Assembly (NCBI GenBank): GCA_021234155.1
Contig: JAJEKV010000113.1
Coordinates: 1,364,001-1,428,000, forward strand
Direction of reading: 5' to 3'
DNA from: Isoetes taiwanensis
Taxonomy: Eukaryota; Streptophyta; Lycopodiopsida; Isoetales; Isoetaceae
Length of the DNA: 64,000 bases
Part shown: piece by piece, positions 1 through 11,864 of the stretch
Position numbering within the stretch: the stretch's first letter is position 1
Layout: the number at the start of each line of letters is the position of its first letter
Made by a program: the position numbers and the translations under genes
Notes under the pieces: model-generated
The model's database searches: none
Told to the model about the DNA's origin: nothing
The model's input: the letters and a program-made list of their open reading frames with translations, nothing else

Positions 1-1
1 G

Positions 2-442
2 GCTCGTGATTCTGTTGTGGTCTTTGTAGCTGTTCTCTTGCTATCCATTATTGAAGGAAACCGAATTGAACATGATCCACTCAATTTCTCTATATTCAAC
101 TTAGTATTTGAAGTTATCAGTGCATATGCCAATGTGGGCTTATCAATTGGATATAGTTGCAGCTTGAATAGTCAAGGTTCTTCATGTCGAGATGTGCCTT
201 TTAGCCTCTCTGGGATGCTTGGGGTTGCAGGAAAGCTTGTTATTATTGTGGTGATGATTCTTGGCAAACAAAGAGATTTACCAGACAATACAGATGCAGC
301 AGTGATGATGCCTAACAAAATTGTTGAGGAATCTTATGCTAGCTTTTGCAAGAAACTGGATCAAAAAAACAAGCTTGGATATTCTAATGAAGAGTTGAGT
401 CAAAGTTTTGTGAAGGATGACGCAAAGTCTAGGACATTGTAA
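2..442 (+). CDS. HKT: HKT/Trk-type cation transporter, C-terminal exon (partial)
   Basis: C-terminal part of a high-affinity K+/Na+ transporter of the plasma membrane, cut by the left window edge. The open frame runs from the first bases (reading ARDSVVVF) to TAA at 440-442. Recognisable parts are the hydrophobic helix after ARDS, then DPLNFSIFN, then the fourth pore-loop segment SAYANVGLSIGYSC, which carries the filter glycine (NVG) and the GYSC that follows it in plant HKTs. Next come the short cysteine loop (SSCRD) and the last helix GKLVIIVVMILGKQR, where HKTs usually have GKFVLIVVMFYGR. The tail after this helix, about 50 residues of polar sequence, is longer than in typical HKTs. Family assignment is strong. 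Whether it prefers Na+ or K+ cannot be told because the first pore loop is outside the window. A broken relative lies at 43.67 kb. Confidence 0.85.
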   Translation, partial: ARDSVVVFVAVLLLSIIEGNRIEHDPLNFSIFNLVFEVISAYANVGLSIGYSCSLNSQGSSCRDVPFSLSGMLGVAGKLVIIVVMILGKQRDLPDNTDAAVMMPNKIVEESYASFCKKLDQKNKLGYSNEELSQSFVKDDAKSRTL

Positions 443-974
443 ACGGCTTATAGACAAAGAAGATGAGTTGAATTACCAAATTTTGAAGAAACATGTGCAG
501 TTTAGCTTATTATCCTGGAAACCTTGGGATGTTTGCTTACAATGAGCATTAAATCATTACGTGAGCATTAACCCGTATTCTTGAAATTTGTACATTATTT
601 TGATTGATGTATACTGGAATGATTGATGCCATTTTGTCTCTTTTTGCCCCTATCCACTTTATAATCAGCATAAGGCTTAAGTAAAAAAGAAGTCTCGAAG
701 AAGAAGAAGAGTCTAACTAAAAAATAAGTACAGCGACAGTGTTATCTAAGGCAAATTCGATGTAAGCTACATTTAGCAAGACTCTTTAATGCACCACCTA
801 GCACCTAACTACAAATTCAAAATCTTTGAAACAACAACTAAGACTATCACCACCTTCAGGGTAACAATCCGATAAGGTGCCAATCCACTACGTATTTGCT
901 AAATTTGGGACTAATAATGTAAGACAATGTGAACATGAAGCATATGAGTGTTTAGAATCATTTTCTTGGGTGAC
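443..974. other. 3' flank of the HKT gene, no gene seen
   Basis: AT-rich sequence with short A/T runs and stops in all frames. It probably contains the HKT 3' UTR. No clear poly(A) signal, RNA gene or repeat is visible. Confidence 0.4.
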
Positions 975-1197
975 AAAACGAGTTGGTAAGGCATATGGCT
1001 TATTACAATACTATTGCATACTATTGCATGTAACATAATTTATGGACTTACTTCCAAAACGGGTTGGAACGGCATATGGCTTATTACAATACTATTGCAT
1101 GTAACATAATTTATGGACTTACTTCCAAAACGAGTTGGAAAGGCATATGGCTTATTACAATACTATTGCATGTAACATAATTTATGGACTTACTTTC
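975..1197. repeat. 71-bp minisatellite, three units
   Basis: Three head-to-tail copies beginning AAAACGRGTTGG and ending GGACTTACTTCC, at 975-1055, 1056-1126 and 1127-1197. They are nearly identical. The first carries an extra 10-bp duplication of its ACTATTGCAT segment, which makes it 81 bp. Confidence 0.9.
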
Positions 1198-1630
1198 CTT
1201 ATCAGACTCTTGGACTCTTGTAGAGTCCTTATTTTTTGGTTATCACTATATTGGTAAAGCTGAAAACTAGTTCTGATCTTGGTAGAGTCGATAAAGATCT
1301 TGGTAACTAGTTATCATTACTATCCCACCCATAGGTACTGATAACTAGTTATCATTACTATCCCACCCATATAAGCCCGATAAGGTGGTTACCGATCTTT
1401 ACCTTAGCTAATAACCAAAAATGCGTGGCCTTGGTCGTACATCCTCAGTCAGATATTTGGCACATAAGGCCTTGGCCTTATATGTGAAATATCTGGCCTC
1501 GGTCGTACAACCTCGGTCAAGTTGACGGTCTAGTATGAAATCTAGTATGCGTACTTATGTATGTGTGTACACATGCTTGACATGCATGCAGCGTGAAGAG
1601 CATATAAACAAGGGTTTTGCCTCTTTTGAT
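1198..1630 (+). other. LTR-like regulatory region with direct repeat, hairpin and TATA box
   Basis: No coding sequence. A 30-bp direct repeat (core TAACTAGTTATCATTACTAT) lies at 1304-1333 and 1342-1371. It is followed by an imperfect 22-bp-arm hairpin at 1450-1495 and a GCATATAAAC TATA-like box near 1601-1610. The combination resembles the promoter half of an LTR or a promoter relic. No LTR partner was found, so the identity is open. Confidence 0.35.
1450..1495. repeat. Imperfect inverted repeat (hairpin)
   Basis: Left arm starts CAGATATTTGG and ends AAGGCC. Right arm starts GGCCTTATATG and ends AAATATCTG. There is a 2-nt loop and about 22-nt arms with a few mismatches. Confidence 0.7.
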
Positions 1631-1633
1631 TTA

Positions 1634-1709
1634 TAGAATAGAATAGAATAGAATAGAATAGAATAGAATAGAATAGAATAGAATAGAATAGAATAGAATA
1701 GAATAGAAT
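1634..1709. repeat. (TAGAA)n microsatellite
   Basis: About 15 uninterrupted pentanucleotide units. The minus-strand open frame across it (repeated SILFY) is a by-product of the repeat, not a gene. Confidence 0.95.
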
Positions 1710-3700
1710 GGATTTTTATCGTCGCAGCGCAGCAGACTGATTACTGCCCGAGTTAAAAAAACCCCGCTCCGAAGGGTTTTCGAGGGAAAAGCTGTGGCAG
1801 CAATAAGAGTGCTGTCAAATAGTACAAATATACATATCATGAAATATATACAAGTCAGGCAAGCGCCCGAGGACAAAGCTGATCATGCACATCCATGACC
1901 TCCTTCAGATATGATCCCAACATCCGAATGCACAAATTTGATCATATACGTTGGGCAGCTTTGGAGGGTATGGCATTCATCCTCAACTACTCCCATTTGG
2001 CAACACCAACAACAAAGCATGTCCTAGCATGGCTTCCCGATTCATCTGCTTATCTCAATTCGAAGACGGTGGGTAGGCAACGAGCCCACGCCTTTTCATA
2101 GGTAGATGGTACGTAGATAATGTGTTGTCTTGACGTGTTCAAGAGTGTTGGCATCGAGCTTCTTTGAGGAAGCAAGCATTTAGGTATCGCCTCAAGCTAT
2201 GGCGATGCTTACATTTGCACACTTGCTTACGCACATTCAATCTGGCGAGCCGGGCTCGTTTTCCTTCCAACATACCTTGGCGTTGTGGCCCCATTACCCA
2301 CCGGAGGAAAAGCTTTGCAGAGCATGAAAGAGAAGGGGCGAGAGCATTGAAGAGGCAAGAGCTTGGAAGATTGCATCAAGCACGGGCGCATCAACTAAGA
2401 CTAAACAAACCAACGAAATGGGAGAAGCTAATAACTATATAAGATGAATCAAGGGATGAAATTACAGAATCCAAGAAGCTGGCCGAAATTGATTAGATTT
2501 ATTGGGTTAGTTCTAATCTACTTGGAAAGAGTAGATTTAGGCTTGAAACTGATCGAAATTGGCTTGAGAGTGTCGATTTGGGCACTAGAACTGCCGATTC
2601 ATTGTGGGCAGCTCCAAAAAGCTACAAAGGAGATCTATTTGTTGGTTATTGTTGTCTTATTAGTAGGGTTGCCTAATTCGAGGTGCATCATTTCATGCAA
2701 TTCCATCCTATACACGTGTACACCACGTGTGTCCTATGTTTAGCCACGTGTAATTGCACTTCGGGCTTGGAAACAATATGCCCGTCCCCATTTCAAAATA
2801 GCAGCACGAACTCCGTCGAACATGGCCATGGCACGAGCGCTTTCGACCCGGCCACCGGACTGTTTTGTTTAAACCACGAAGATTTGACAAACAGTTTTTG
2901 GAGGGCGGTGGAGTGCTTGCGGATTAGCTTTACCCCCTCTTCGACATCTGTGGCGGCTATTGGGCGGCTGCCCTGTATGAGGAAGAAGGTTTTTCGATGA
3001 AGGCGGATAAACTACGAGCAAGCTGCTATTATAGTGGTAAAAGCCACCAAGAATTTGGAACCTCGATGGGTCTTGGTAATTAAGTACCCTCCCTGCATAA
3101 GAATTTAGTCTTTGCAATTTTGTTTTAATGTTGTATTTACCTAGAATAATAGAATTCATCCAAAACAGTCTTTTGTGGATGCAAATCATTAAGCTTTTTC
3201 ATATGTTATCTTCTTTGATCCGTTCACGTGTCGAATTTGCTTTCTTTTTTGTAGATGGCGTGCAGATTTTATCTTTACCATTCTTAATGTTTTGGTTGGC
3301 ATTTATTGTTCTTCATCCCCTGCCCTTCCACAAAACGCACAAACTCCACAAGACAATCATGTCAATCAAAGAAAAAACTCCATCCCCGCCCCAACCCTGC
3401 ATTTCCATTAGTTTGTCGTCCCTTTTTCTGTATGTTTTGTAAACAAATTGTCGTTTAACCTTACATAAAGATAGAAGAAGTTGGATTAATAAAAAGAAAA
3501 TGTGTAATCCATGATATTGGTTTTTTTTTGTTGAAGATGGAGCCTTGATTCGGGGATCGGATAACAAGCTTAAATCACGATTCTTTGTCGTGAGACCTTA
3601 TAGACTTTTTAGGAAGTGCGAAATCTTTGAGTTTTCATATTAGATGCACTAATAAATCTCATAGCCAAGGAAAGTGGTTTTAATATTCCATATTAAAACC
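1710..3700. other. Intergenic, no recognisable gene; G-box cluster inside
   Basis: Several short open frames (1895-2101, 2164-2442, 2444-2743, 2683-3000) have no recognisable domain and overlap on both strands, so none is supported. An ACTATATAAG TATA-like box sits near 2434, and three CACGTG motifs lie at 2713-2750. The stretch may be decayed LTR material. Confidence 0.3.
2713..2750. promoter_or_regulatory. Cluster of three G-box (CACGTG) motifs
   Basis: CACGTG occurs at 2713-2718, 2724-2729 and 2745-2750. G-boxes bind plant bZIP and bHLH factors, and ABA- and light-responsive promoters often carry several. No gene start is apparent downstream, so function is uncertain. Confidence 0.4.
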
Positions 3701-3710
3701 TTACCTAAGT

Positions 3711-5130
3711 CTTTTGTATTAAAATAGTATTGCAAGATGTGACCATATCGGGCCCTTGACTTATGGGTACAAGCAGTTACAATGTTGCATGAATGCTATT
3801 GTGCTAGAAAGGCTATCAAAAGCTTATGGGAGCTTCTGGAATGTGATGTCATAGAACAATTAGTCTAATTAAATGCCTAAGCCATTAAATGGATTGGGTA
3901 ATGGAAAATGTTGCATCCGTATGGGGGAATGGTCATGGTATAATCATTTTAAGAGTGCTAATGTCTCTATGTGCTAATGAAGTGCAGAGGATTTGGACCT
4001 ATAGCAGTTTGAAACAATGCTTGAGACTTCCTCAGCATGTTTCGATCGTCATCATGGTCTTCATCATCGAGATAGCTACTTTGGCATGGTTAGGTGGTAA
4101 GGGCAATCTCGGCAAGGGTATGAGCTATGCTAAACTTGTGATGAATATCACAAATCATTCTCTTTGTATTGCACCTGTTGTCTTGGCATTTTGTTTTTCT
4201 TGAATCCTCGGGGTCGGGCTTCTAGATTCCATCGCTTTGGGTTGCTCCGGCATGTTCATGTCATCTATATTTGTATATTATGTTCTTGTGTTCTGTGATA
4301 CCAGACGTAGTTCTCCTAGCAAGGATGCTACGCCAACTCTGTGACTCCATGGTAAGAGATCCTCCGGTGCTAGCCGTCTTGTTGAGAGGGTATGTGCATA
4401 AGAGGTTCCACCCCACTCCCCACGGGGCTTGGAATCCCACTTGTTGGGCATTTTCATCCTATCGGAACTGCCGCGTAGGCTAACCGAGCTTCCCATTGTC
4501 AGTTGTGCCTCATGATGTTTTGGTATTTATGCTATGTTCTTTGCTTTTGATGCTACTGTGCTATATTTCATTGGATTACGTTGTGATTGTCTGGAATTTT
4601 AATCACGTAGGATCTGATGTCTTTGCTTGTGCTTATGTTCTTGTTATCCAAGATTTTCAGGATGCTCCATGCATGCACTGGCAGCCAGGGATCCCCACTT
4701 AGTCATGAGGACTAAGCCCATTGAGTGCATGTGCAATCAATTATAGCGATGGCGGGTTAATGGAGGCGGTGTGGCGGAGAGCATGGTTGATCTAGAAGAT
4801 TTGGACCAAATTGCTACATTGTGTTGCATATGTATTGTGGCTAATATGTCCTTTGGACCCGGGGGATTCACCACTATATAAGGGAGACATGGCATGTGCA
4901 TTCCTTGGGCCTAGAGAAACCCCTCTGTATACAGCTTGCCCTCTATAGAAACCCCTATGTATACAGTCTTGTGTTGTCGAAGCAAAATACCCTATTCCTT
5001 ACTTTTACACCGAGTCTAATCCTAATTTACCCTACCCTTGACTATAATTTTACGTTGAGTAGATTATTCATCTAACTTACCCCCTACCTTACATTTACCT
5101 CCAAGCTAAAAACAGAACATAACAAAGATG
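3711..5130 (+). mobile_element. LTR-like repeat, left copy, with TATA box (solo LTR or LTR relic)
   Basis: The first ~240 bases (3711-3952) recur at 5934-6165 with about 80-85% identity, including the shared stretch GCATGAATGCTATTG and the end GGGTAATGGAAAATGTTGCA. A clear TATA box (CTATATAAGG, 4874-4883) is followed by a GTATACAG-rich segment that resembles an LTR R region. No gag or pol lies between the two copies. This is probably a solo or non-autonomous LTR relic. The boundaries are guesses. Confidence 0.45.
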
Positions 5131-5933
5131 CCCTTCCAATCGATATGTCAAAGTATGCAGGATTTTAAGACATGGTTGAATTCATAACTATATATTGATC
5201 ATGCAAATAAGATGGTTCCCAGTATTTCAGTATGAAGAGAATTTCAGCCATGAAAAACCATTATTAACACACAAAATTTACAATATGCAGCCATCAATTC
5301 TCTCAAATCTCAGCTTGGCATGTGTTGTAATGTACAAGCAGCTAAAGAATCCAAGTGCCAGCTATGGGGGACAAAAATTGTTCCTGTTGCATGTGCAGTT
5401 GCCTTTGCTTCAATCTCAACACTCTTCTTGTCATCTTATATAACATAATCAGATATAACATAATCAGATATAGGTAAAGCATATCAAAATACACCCTCTT
5501 GTATTCAGGTTTGGCTACAACCTTAATGCAAAGAATGACCTCATCAAATAATTACATATGTCGACTAGGCCCAAAAATGAGGGCCAAAGATGCTGCCCAA
5601 AATCCTTCCTATTAAATGTGAGCACAGGAAAAAAGTTGGTTATTATCAGCTGCATTTTTAATTCTAGCTCTAGATGATTATGTTCATTTGCTAGCAGTGC
5701 AATAATCTAGAAGACAACATATTTATAAGATGACAACTAACAAAACAAATATCCAAAAAGACATCCAAGTAAATACTTACCTATCAACTACTGTAAGCTT
5801 TCTGGAGAGACCAGCAATTAGCAGATACTTGCTGCTCCAAGAATTTATCCAAAGATAAACTAGCAATTGCTAAGAACTAAACCAAAATTAGTAAAAGGAC
5901 CATCTCAACCCGGATCTTTAAGGTTCTTTAAGT
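5131..5933. other. Non-coding stretch between LTR-like repeats
   Basis: AT-rich and without recognisable protein similarity. The open frame at 5195-5443 shows no domain. A short tandem duplication (ATAATCAGATATA) occurs near 5445-5470. Confidence 0.35.
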
Positions 5934-6165
5934 GCTTTTGTTAGTATTATAAGATGTGACCATACCATATTGGGCCCATGACTTTGGGTACAAGCGATTC
6001 ACGATGTTGCATGAATGCTATTGTAGCGGGGCTATTAAAAGCTTATAGGAGCTTCTGGAATGTGATATCATAAAGCAGTTAGTCTAATTAAATGCTTAAG
6101 CTATTAAATGGATTGGGTAATGGAAAATGTTGCATCGTGCGAGGGAATGGTAGGTGGTATAATTA
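5934..6165 (+). repeat. LTR-like repeat, right copy (truncated)
   Basis: Second copy of the 3711-3952 sequence, same orientation. Homology stops at about 6165, where a poly(T)-headed insertion begins. Confidence 0.6.
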
Positions 6166-6171
6166 TTATTG

Positions 6172-6330
6172 TTTTTTTTTTTTTTTTTTTGAAAGTAAGA
6201 GTAGGTTTTTCATTAATTATAAAAAGTCAAGTACAATGGCAACATGCTTCTCGAATCAAAAGTGAAGGAAACAAGGTGTTGCGCCGCGGTGAGGTTGCCC
6301 TCCATGGCGAGGAGGGTGATGTGGCTTAAA
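6172..6330 (-). mobile_element. LINE 3'-end fragment (poly(A) on the minus strand)
   Basis: A run of about 19 T at 6172-6190 is followed by AAGTAAGAGTAGG and TTTTTCATTAATTA. The same arrangement recurs at 23006, where T-rich sequence precedes GTAAGAGTGTT and CCATTAATTAA. Both look like the 3' end of a plant L1-type LINE inserted on the minus strand. The inner boundary is not visible. Confidence 0.45.
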
Positions 6331-7429
6331 TCATAGTCCAAAGTCATGTTTTGACAATCAATTCAAATTGCTACTAACTAGACAATAGAATACTTGATAC
6401 CATGACTTTATTGGAATTGGCTGAAGAAATATTTGGTGCTTTCGGCATGGAAGAAGTATTGCGAAGCATAAGGACAAGTGTAATAGAGCGAGAATGGAAA
6501 TACATGTTTTGTTAGCATAGAAATGAGAGAAGCTGCTTGAAGACCTCGATCAATTTTTTGTCACGAAGAGCTTCAAACATCGAGGAGGCGAGGTTTTGTA
6601 GAGGAATGAAACATTGATGCATAGCCTAACTCCAAACCTCTTAATGTCATCACTTCCCGAGTACTCACAATATTTTAAGCTATAGGTCTTCATCTATAGC
6701 ACCATTAAACGAGTCACATCACGTGGATGTATTAGATAAGGAAATAAACATTCGACATGGAGCATTTCTATATAGTGTGGAACTACGTATCTTCACTTGG
6801 GTATTTGGATATATTCCATACATGTTTGAATTGGAACCAAATTATTAGGATCACAAATGGCATATAGCAGATGGTGCAAGTTGAAATTGTAGTAACATAC
6901 ATGATCCACAACATGGTGGGAAAGTTATAGTTAGTTAGTTACATGGTGGTGGCTGCCACTAATTGAACCTTGGTTGTGATGCCAAATGTTACACAATAAT
7001 CTCTTAGTGCTAAGCAACACACCAAGAGGGCGGATCCTTCATGAAAATCGTTATATAATGGGCCCCAACCTTTTCAAGGCTTTATCCCATACCCCACATA
7101 CCCCCTCAGCAAGCCAAGCCAAAGCTAAACCTTCCTCCAAGGTATTCTTCCGTGCTCTGATCTGTTGGCCTGTGCTAATTGAAGCTAAATCATCATCAAC
7201 TCCTACCATGGCTAATGCCAAATGTCTCCTGATGTCGGATTCCCCAATTTCATCGAGATATGACCCGTTGAACGATTCACCAAATTTTGTTCTTTGAGGC
7301 CATTGCAAGCCATTTTGTTCTTCTCAACCAACAATTTCACATTTTGTTCTTCTCCAACCAACAATTTGAAAAACAATGTTTTGGTGAATTTTTCAAATTA
7401 GATGGAATTTTATAAAAGGTTGTTTGATA
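6331..7429. other. Unassigned sequence
   Basis: A minus-strand open frame at 7051-7308 (85 codons) and an overlapping plus-strand one at 6986-7297 have no recognisable domain and no start or splice context. A 28-bp tandem duplication (ACATTTTGTTCTTCTC core) lies at about 7315-7370. No other structure seen. Confidence 0.3.
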
Positions 7430-9560
7430 ATGCATAATTTGTTTCATTTAGTAAGCCTACCACCTTATTCTAGAACGAACCGAGATATTTGGCGCAAAAC
7501 AAGCAAGCTGCTACTCTTGTCATGTTTTCATTTCAACGCCATTGTATTGGCTCTTTAGTTGAGGATCAATAAAGCCCCCATATTTTACGCCTCAAGCAAT
7601 GGTCTACTCGAAACTCCAACATAAGGAAGGGTCGAACACGGAAACATATTTGCAAATCTTCCCTACCCATGCCACTAAATTCTCTTGTCCTTGGGCTTAG
7701 ACACATCGATTGGTTGTCTTCTAGTTATAAGGCTGACAACAACACTACACCAAATGAGTATCGTCGTTTTTCTCATTTATTTTCCTAAACATGAAATATT
7801 AGGTTTTTGTATTTGAGATTGTAAACAAATGAATTAGTATGTGTGAGATGTCATTTTGTAGATAAAGGTTATTAGTGTTTATACCCTAGAGTTCCAACAA
7901 CATATGGGCATGTAATATGGGATGAATTTGATGGAGCCCACTTTGCAAGTCTAAAGTCGGATATCACGAATGCACTAGCATCATCGGTGGTGTTCATCTT
8001 TAGCATTTCTCGATTATATTTACCAACTTTGAGCAAAAAATCAAAAAAAGAATATTTGTCGATTTCACAACTCTATGAATAATTGGTCGTGGACAAGAGT
8101 CATGCAAATAGCGAGAAATCTTTAAGCATCCACCGCAATTCTAAATCTTGCTTCCCAAGGCAACAGGCTTGAGATCTTTCCCGCAAAATATGAAGTAAAA
8201 GCGATGTTGCAATGTGGAGCATGCAATGAATGCTTTTCAAGAATTCTTACCATAAAGATTCTCTTCGGGTTCCCATTAGAGGACAAAGGCGTACACTAGA
8301 ATCGGCTTCTTTCATCCACCACGGTAACCAAGTAAATTCACAATATTAGGGTGGCTTAAAGTCTTGAGAATTTCTATACATCCGAGCTCTTCGTTCGTTC
8401 AAACACCTTCATTCAAGCATTTAACTTGACCACTACCTTCCCATCATTTAATATACCCATGTACACTTTCTTGCATCCTCCCGGTTCCAACAAGATTTTA
8501 CGGCAACATAAAACCATGTTCATATAGTGAGCTAGGTCCTAAAGACATAATCTCGGCTAGGATAAGAGAGTAGTACCTAAAGAAAACTTACATGTTGCTT
8601 TTCAAGATCCTCATATTTGAAGCATGTACAATTATTTTTACGGCAAAGAACTCTCAATTTCCTAGTAAATTTTGTCCTTGATAGCCCTACATGTTTTTTA
8701 TCGGTCTCACGAAGGTGCTTAGGCATTGGAAGACAACCATTAGCCACGGTATTATTATTTTCGGTTGAATATTTTGACAAACACCCTTTATGATGCACGG
8801 GCTTGGAGGGACAACATAACCACGATAAGATCGACTAAGCGGGGAAGATGAAACCCGCAACCTTCTCTTGGGGTATGCAACATGCACATTACTTGGTGAA
8901 TCTTTAATTGTGTCCTTAAGCATATCGAGGCAATTCGAGTTGCACACAAGAGTTCAAAAGTCTGAGCAATAGCAAATTATATGTTGCGCTTCTTGAATGC
9001 ATGAATTTAATAGGGATTGGAAAAAACACAGCTTGGCGGTGATGAAGAAGTGGGATGCTTGCGTATTCTCATTAACTCCATGCATCGCCGGTGTACAAAA
9101 AAAACAAATATTCATATGTTATGATTGGACAAAATTGAGCTTACAAACATAATGCGACTAGACACTTAAATACAAAATCCTTAGGAATAGTTAGGTCTAT
9201 ATGGTGCGTTGACATCCTATAAAGCACAAGATTTCTGTCTTTGACATTGATGAAAACACTTCTTTCACTTCCCCCTTCTTTATATTTCATTATCCTGTAA
9301 CGGCATCAATCCCACCTCTCAACCATAACAAACATCCCACATAGCATTACGTTGGTATATCTTGTAAATTCCTTCCTAACACATCTTTTTTCACCAAATT
9401 GCTTAATCACCTTTTACTTGCATAAGCATGCCTCTTAACCTCTAGACATCTTAAATGGGCTACCAACACATAACAATGTTGTCCATTCACTGCCATAATT
9501 TGTTGCTTTATCTCTCCGGCATGCCGTAATTAGGCTTTCCCCCAAACATAGTTTGGCTTT
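7430..9560 (-). pseudogene. Receptor-like kinase pseudogene (LRK10L/WAK-like)
   Basis: Read on the minus strand in mixed frames with many stops, this is a decayed receptor-like Ser/Thr kinase. From high to low coordinates: a weak GUB_WAK-like ectodomain remnant at about 9440-9560 (NGQHCYVLVA); a juxtamembrane FKYEDLEK near 8600; a kinase N-lobe at about 8270-8520 (GGCKKVYMGILNDGKVVVK for the Gly loop and VAIK-type lysine, then NIVNLLGY and LVYAF-like); a catalytic loop near 8030-8070 (IIHRVVKSTNILF, with the HRD aspartate replaced by Val); an activation segment at about 7880-7960 (ISDFRLAKW, VVGTLGYK); and a C-lobe at about 7440-7580 (LIDPQLKSQYNGVEM, SVRSRIRWW). Stops, frameshifts, DFR for DFG and the lost catalytic Asp make it non-functional. 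The kinase call is firm. The ectodomain type is tentative. Confidence 0.7.
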
Positions 9561-11090
9561 CTCTCCCAACAAAAACGCAATGCTTTCGGTTGCTTATTAT
9601 AAAAAGGCTATCCCTAATTCTCCACATCCCTTTGCCCACGCTCAAAGACAAATTATCATTTTTCCACAATCCCCATGGTCCTCATCTTAAGCCAGTTAGT
9701 GGCATAATAATTCCATATCTCAATTTTTCCAATCCCTCAGATCATTAAGTGAACTACAAATATCCAGTATGCTATGTCTATGTTTCGATCCATACATGAC
9801 TCTTGAATTGACAGGAAATGAAACTTACTTAACCACACTATCAGCGCCGCCAAAGAAGCACAATAACACAAGCACTATTCACAAATTGGTATATGATACA
9901 CAAGCTAGAGACAACTGCCTCTTCCTCTTGTCAAGCTTCATGCAGCCCACTGCTATCCTTGTTGCCTTATTCCCAGATTTGTAAGGCACACTAGCACTCA
10001 TCAAATAAGAGCTGCACCGCAAAGTCCTCCAGGCTTTTGCACTACAACAAACTACTCTTTTTCTTATATCTTGAATGTTTCAGACCCATCCGAACCATCT
10101 GCTACAAAGTTAGAAATGAGATCTGCAACGACCTCCATGCATTTTGCAAGACAACCGCAACATCTTTCAAGCATCGGTTTCAGCTAGAAACTCTGAGACA
10201 TAATATTCGTAAACAGGACCCAAAACAAATCATGCCAAAATGATCCATAAGATCTGGATGTGGTTTGCCAATCATGGCTGTGAATGACAAAGTAAATAAG
10301 GTTGAGAACCAAACATAGAAGAAAAATGGAGGCCTCAAATATCCAAGTCCGGTTGACAAAGAGATCCCTTCTATAAGGGCCTTAAAAGTGTCACAAATGC
10401 AAGGAATATAAGAAAAAACGTTCGGCGAGCAAGAAAAAGTGTACCGTGTTTATCAAAAGATGCTGCCATAATCTTCATCCAAAAGATGCTGCCATAATCG
10501 CGAAGGTCCTCAAAACTACCAAAATTTATCTTGAAGAGCGAGGAGCGAGAATATCTTAAAAGCTACGCATTTAACCGTGACTTGATTGAATACCATTCTT
10601 CCTCTGTCATAAATTAAGGTCGAAAATCTTTAAAATTCTTGTTCTCTCGTCCCAAATTATCGGGATTGCTGCTGTGTGTATCTATTTGGGCATGTTGCAA
10701 ATAGATCCAGGCGACTCTGACGCTACTTGGAATCTTTAGAGGTCCAGACAGAAATGATCCTTCTTAGGTTAAACACTAAAATAGTGATGCTTGAATTCTT
10801 ACTTATCCAGCAGGAAATGCCACCATAGCCTTCAGAGGGGAGACAAAACAAGCTAGCCATGGAAACCATAGCTAACTGGCGCCGATCAAACCTCCTGGAA
10901 AATAGTTAGCAGAAAATGAAGCAAGAAAAAAACCGACTTCGATGCATTTGGGAAACGAGGCAAATGCCGGATCGTAGGAGTTGCATCATTCCCGCATGGC
11001 CTCCATGCATCCAAACTTCCGGTTAGCCGGTATGCACAGCAGCCGCCTGGCAACAGGGATGACCTAGCATTTACAGCTTACAACAGGTTT
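9561..11090. other. Non-coding stretch, no gene recognised
   Basis: Short open frames at 9769-9984 and 10037-10243 lack recognisable domains. A 22-bp direct repeat (AAAAGATGCTGCCATAATC) occurs twice at about 10455-10500. Nothing else stands out. Confidence 0.35.
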
Positions 11091-11096
11091 TTAGCA

Positions 11097-11150
11097 GTTT
11101 TTGGCATATTCTAGGTATATGCTAGCATATACCATGAATATGCCAAAAAC
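11097..11150. repeat. Near-perfect 54-bp hairpin
   Basis: Outer arms GTTTTTGGCATATTC (11097-11111) and GAATATGCCAAAAAC (11136-11150) enclose an inner palindrome, GGTATATGCTAGCATATACC (11114-11133). It could fold as one long stem on either strand and is possibly a MITE core or small cruciform. Confidence 0.8.
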
Positions 11151-11860
11151 CCACATAAACAAGGGATTGCCCCCCTAGGGGCAACCCAAAAATGGGATGG
11201 ATCACCTTGAATCAAGAGGGACGGGCTATAGTGCAGCAGCACAGAAGTGGTGGCAGACTCAAAAATCAAATGGGAAAGAGGTTGCCTAACCCGATGGGTA
11301 TAACAAAAAATATCACTGGCCATAACTGTTCCAATGTTCAAGCAACAATAGAGAATCACAATAAGGGAGCATTTGCTGAATATAGGCAATGGAATTTCAA
11401 GTTGATAATGGGGAGTTACCAGTGCATAATATCAGATGGGCAGAATTGCCAATGGATGAAAATATAAAGCATCTTATTGATGGAATAGGAAGAAAAAGGA
11501 GAGTTACATCAAGTTTGGAAGAACAACGTCATGAGGCAGCATCACCCAAATAGTCCAAGGTATTTCCAATGGAGCATAAAATCCTGAGCTAGAATATCAG
11601 GGGATAAAATTCTTTGAGGCCAAAGGCAGTAAGCTTTCTCTAGCACTGAAAAAAATGTGTCCACATATTGCTTTTTTACAAGAGCATAAATGTAAAAAGA
11701 AGAAGCAAGGGTTCTGCTTAATATATTAGGAAAATAATATGTAGGCATCATATTATCTAGTGGCCGTTCTAGTGTGGGAACCTTTATTGCATGGAGAAAA
11801 CAGTTGAAAATTTTATCGACTTATACAGATCATTTTGGGAGGTGCGCAATAGTAACCTAA
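11151..11860 (+). other. Flank of LINE relic, possibly decayed LINE sequence
   Basis: An open frame at 11192-11467 (91 codons) has no recognised domain. Because it lies immediately 5' of a LINE endonuclease relic in the same orientation, it may be decayed ORF1 or spacer sequence. Confidence 0.25.
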
Positions 11861-11864
11861 CATG

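Noticed and set aside
1631-1876. Minus-strand ORF with repeated SILFY
   Set aside because: It is the translation of the TAGAA microsatellite plus unrelated flank.
1895-3000. Several short plus-strand ORFs
   Set aside because: No recognisable domain or gene structure; likely chance frames in non-coding or LTR sequence.
6986-7308. Overlapping ORFs on both strands as a gene
   Set aside because: No domain, no splice context, and both strands open by chance.
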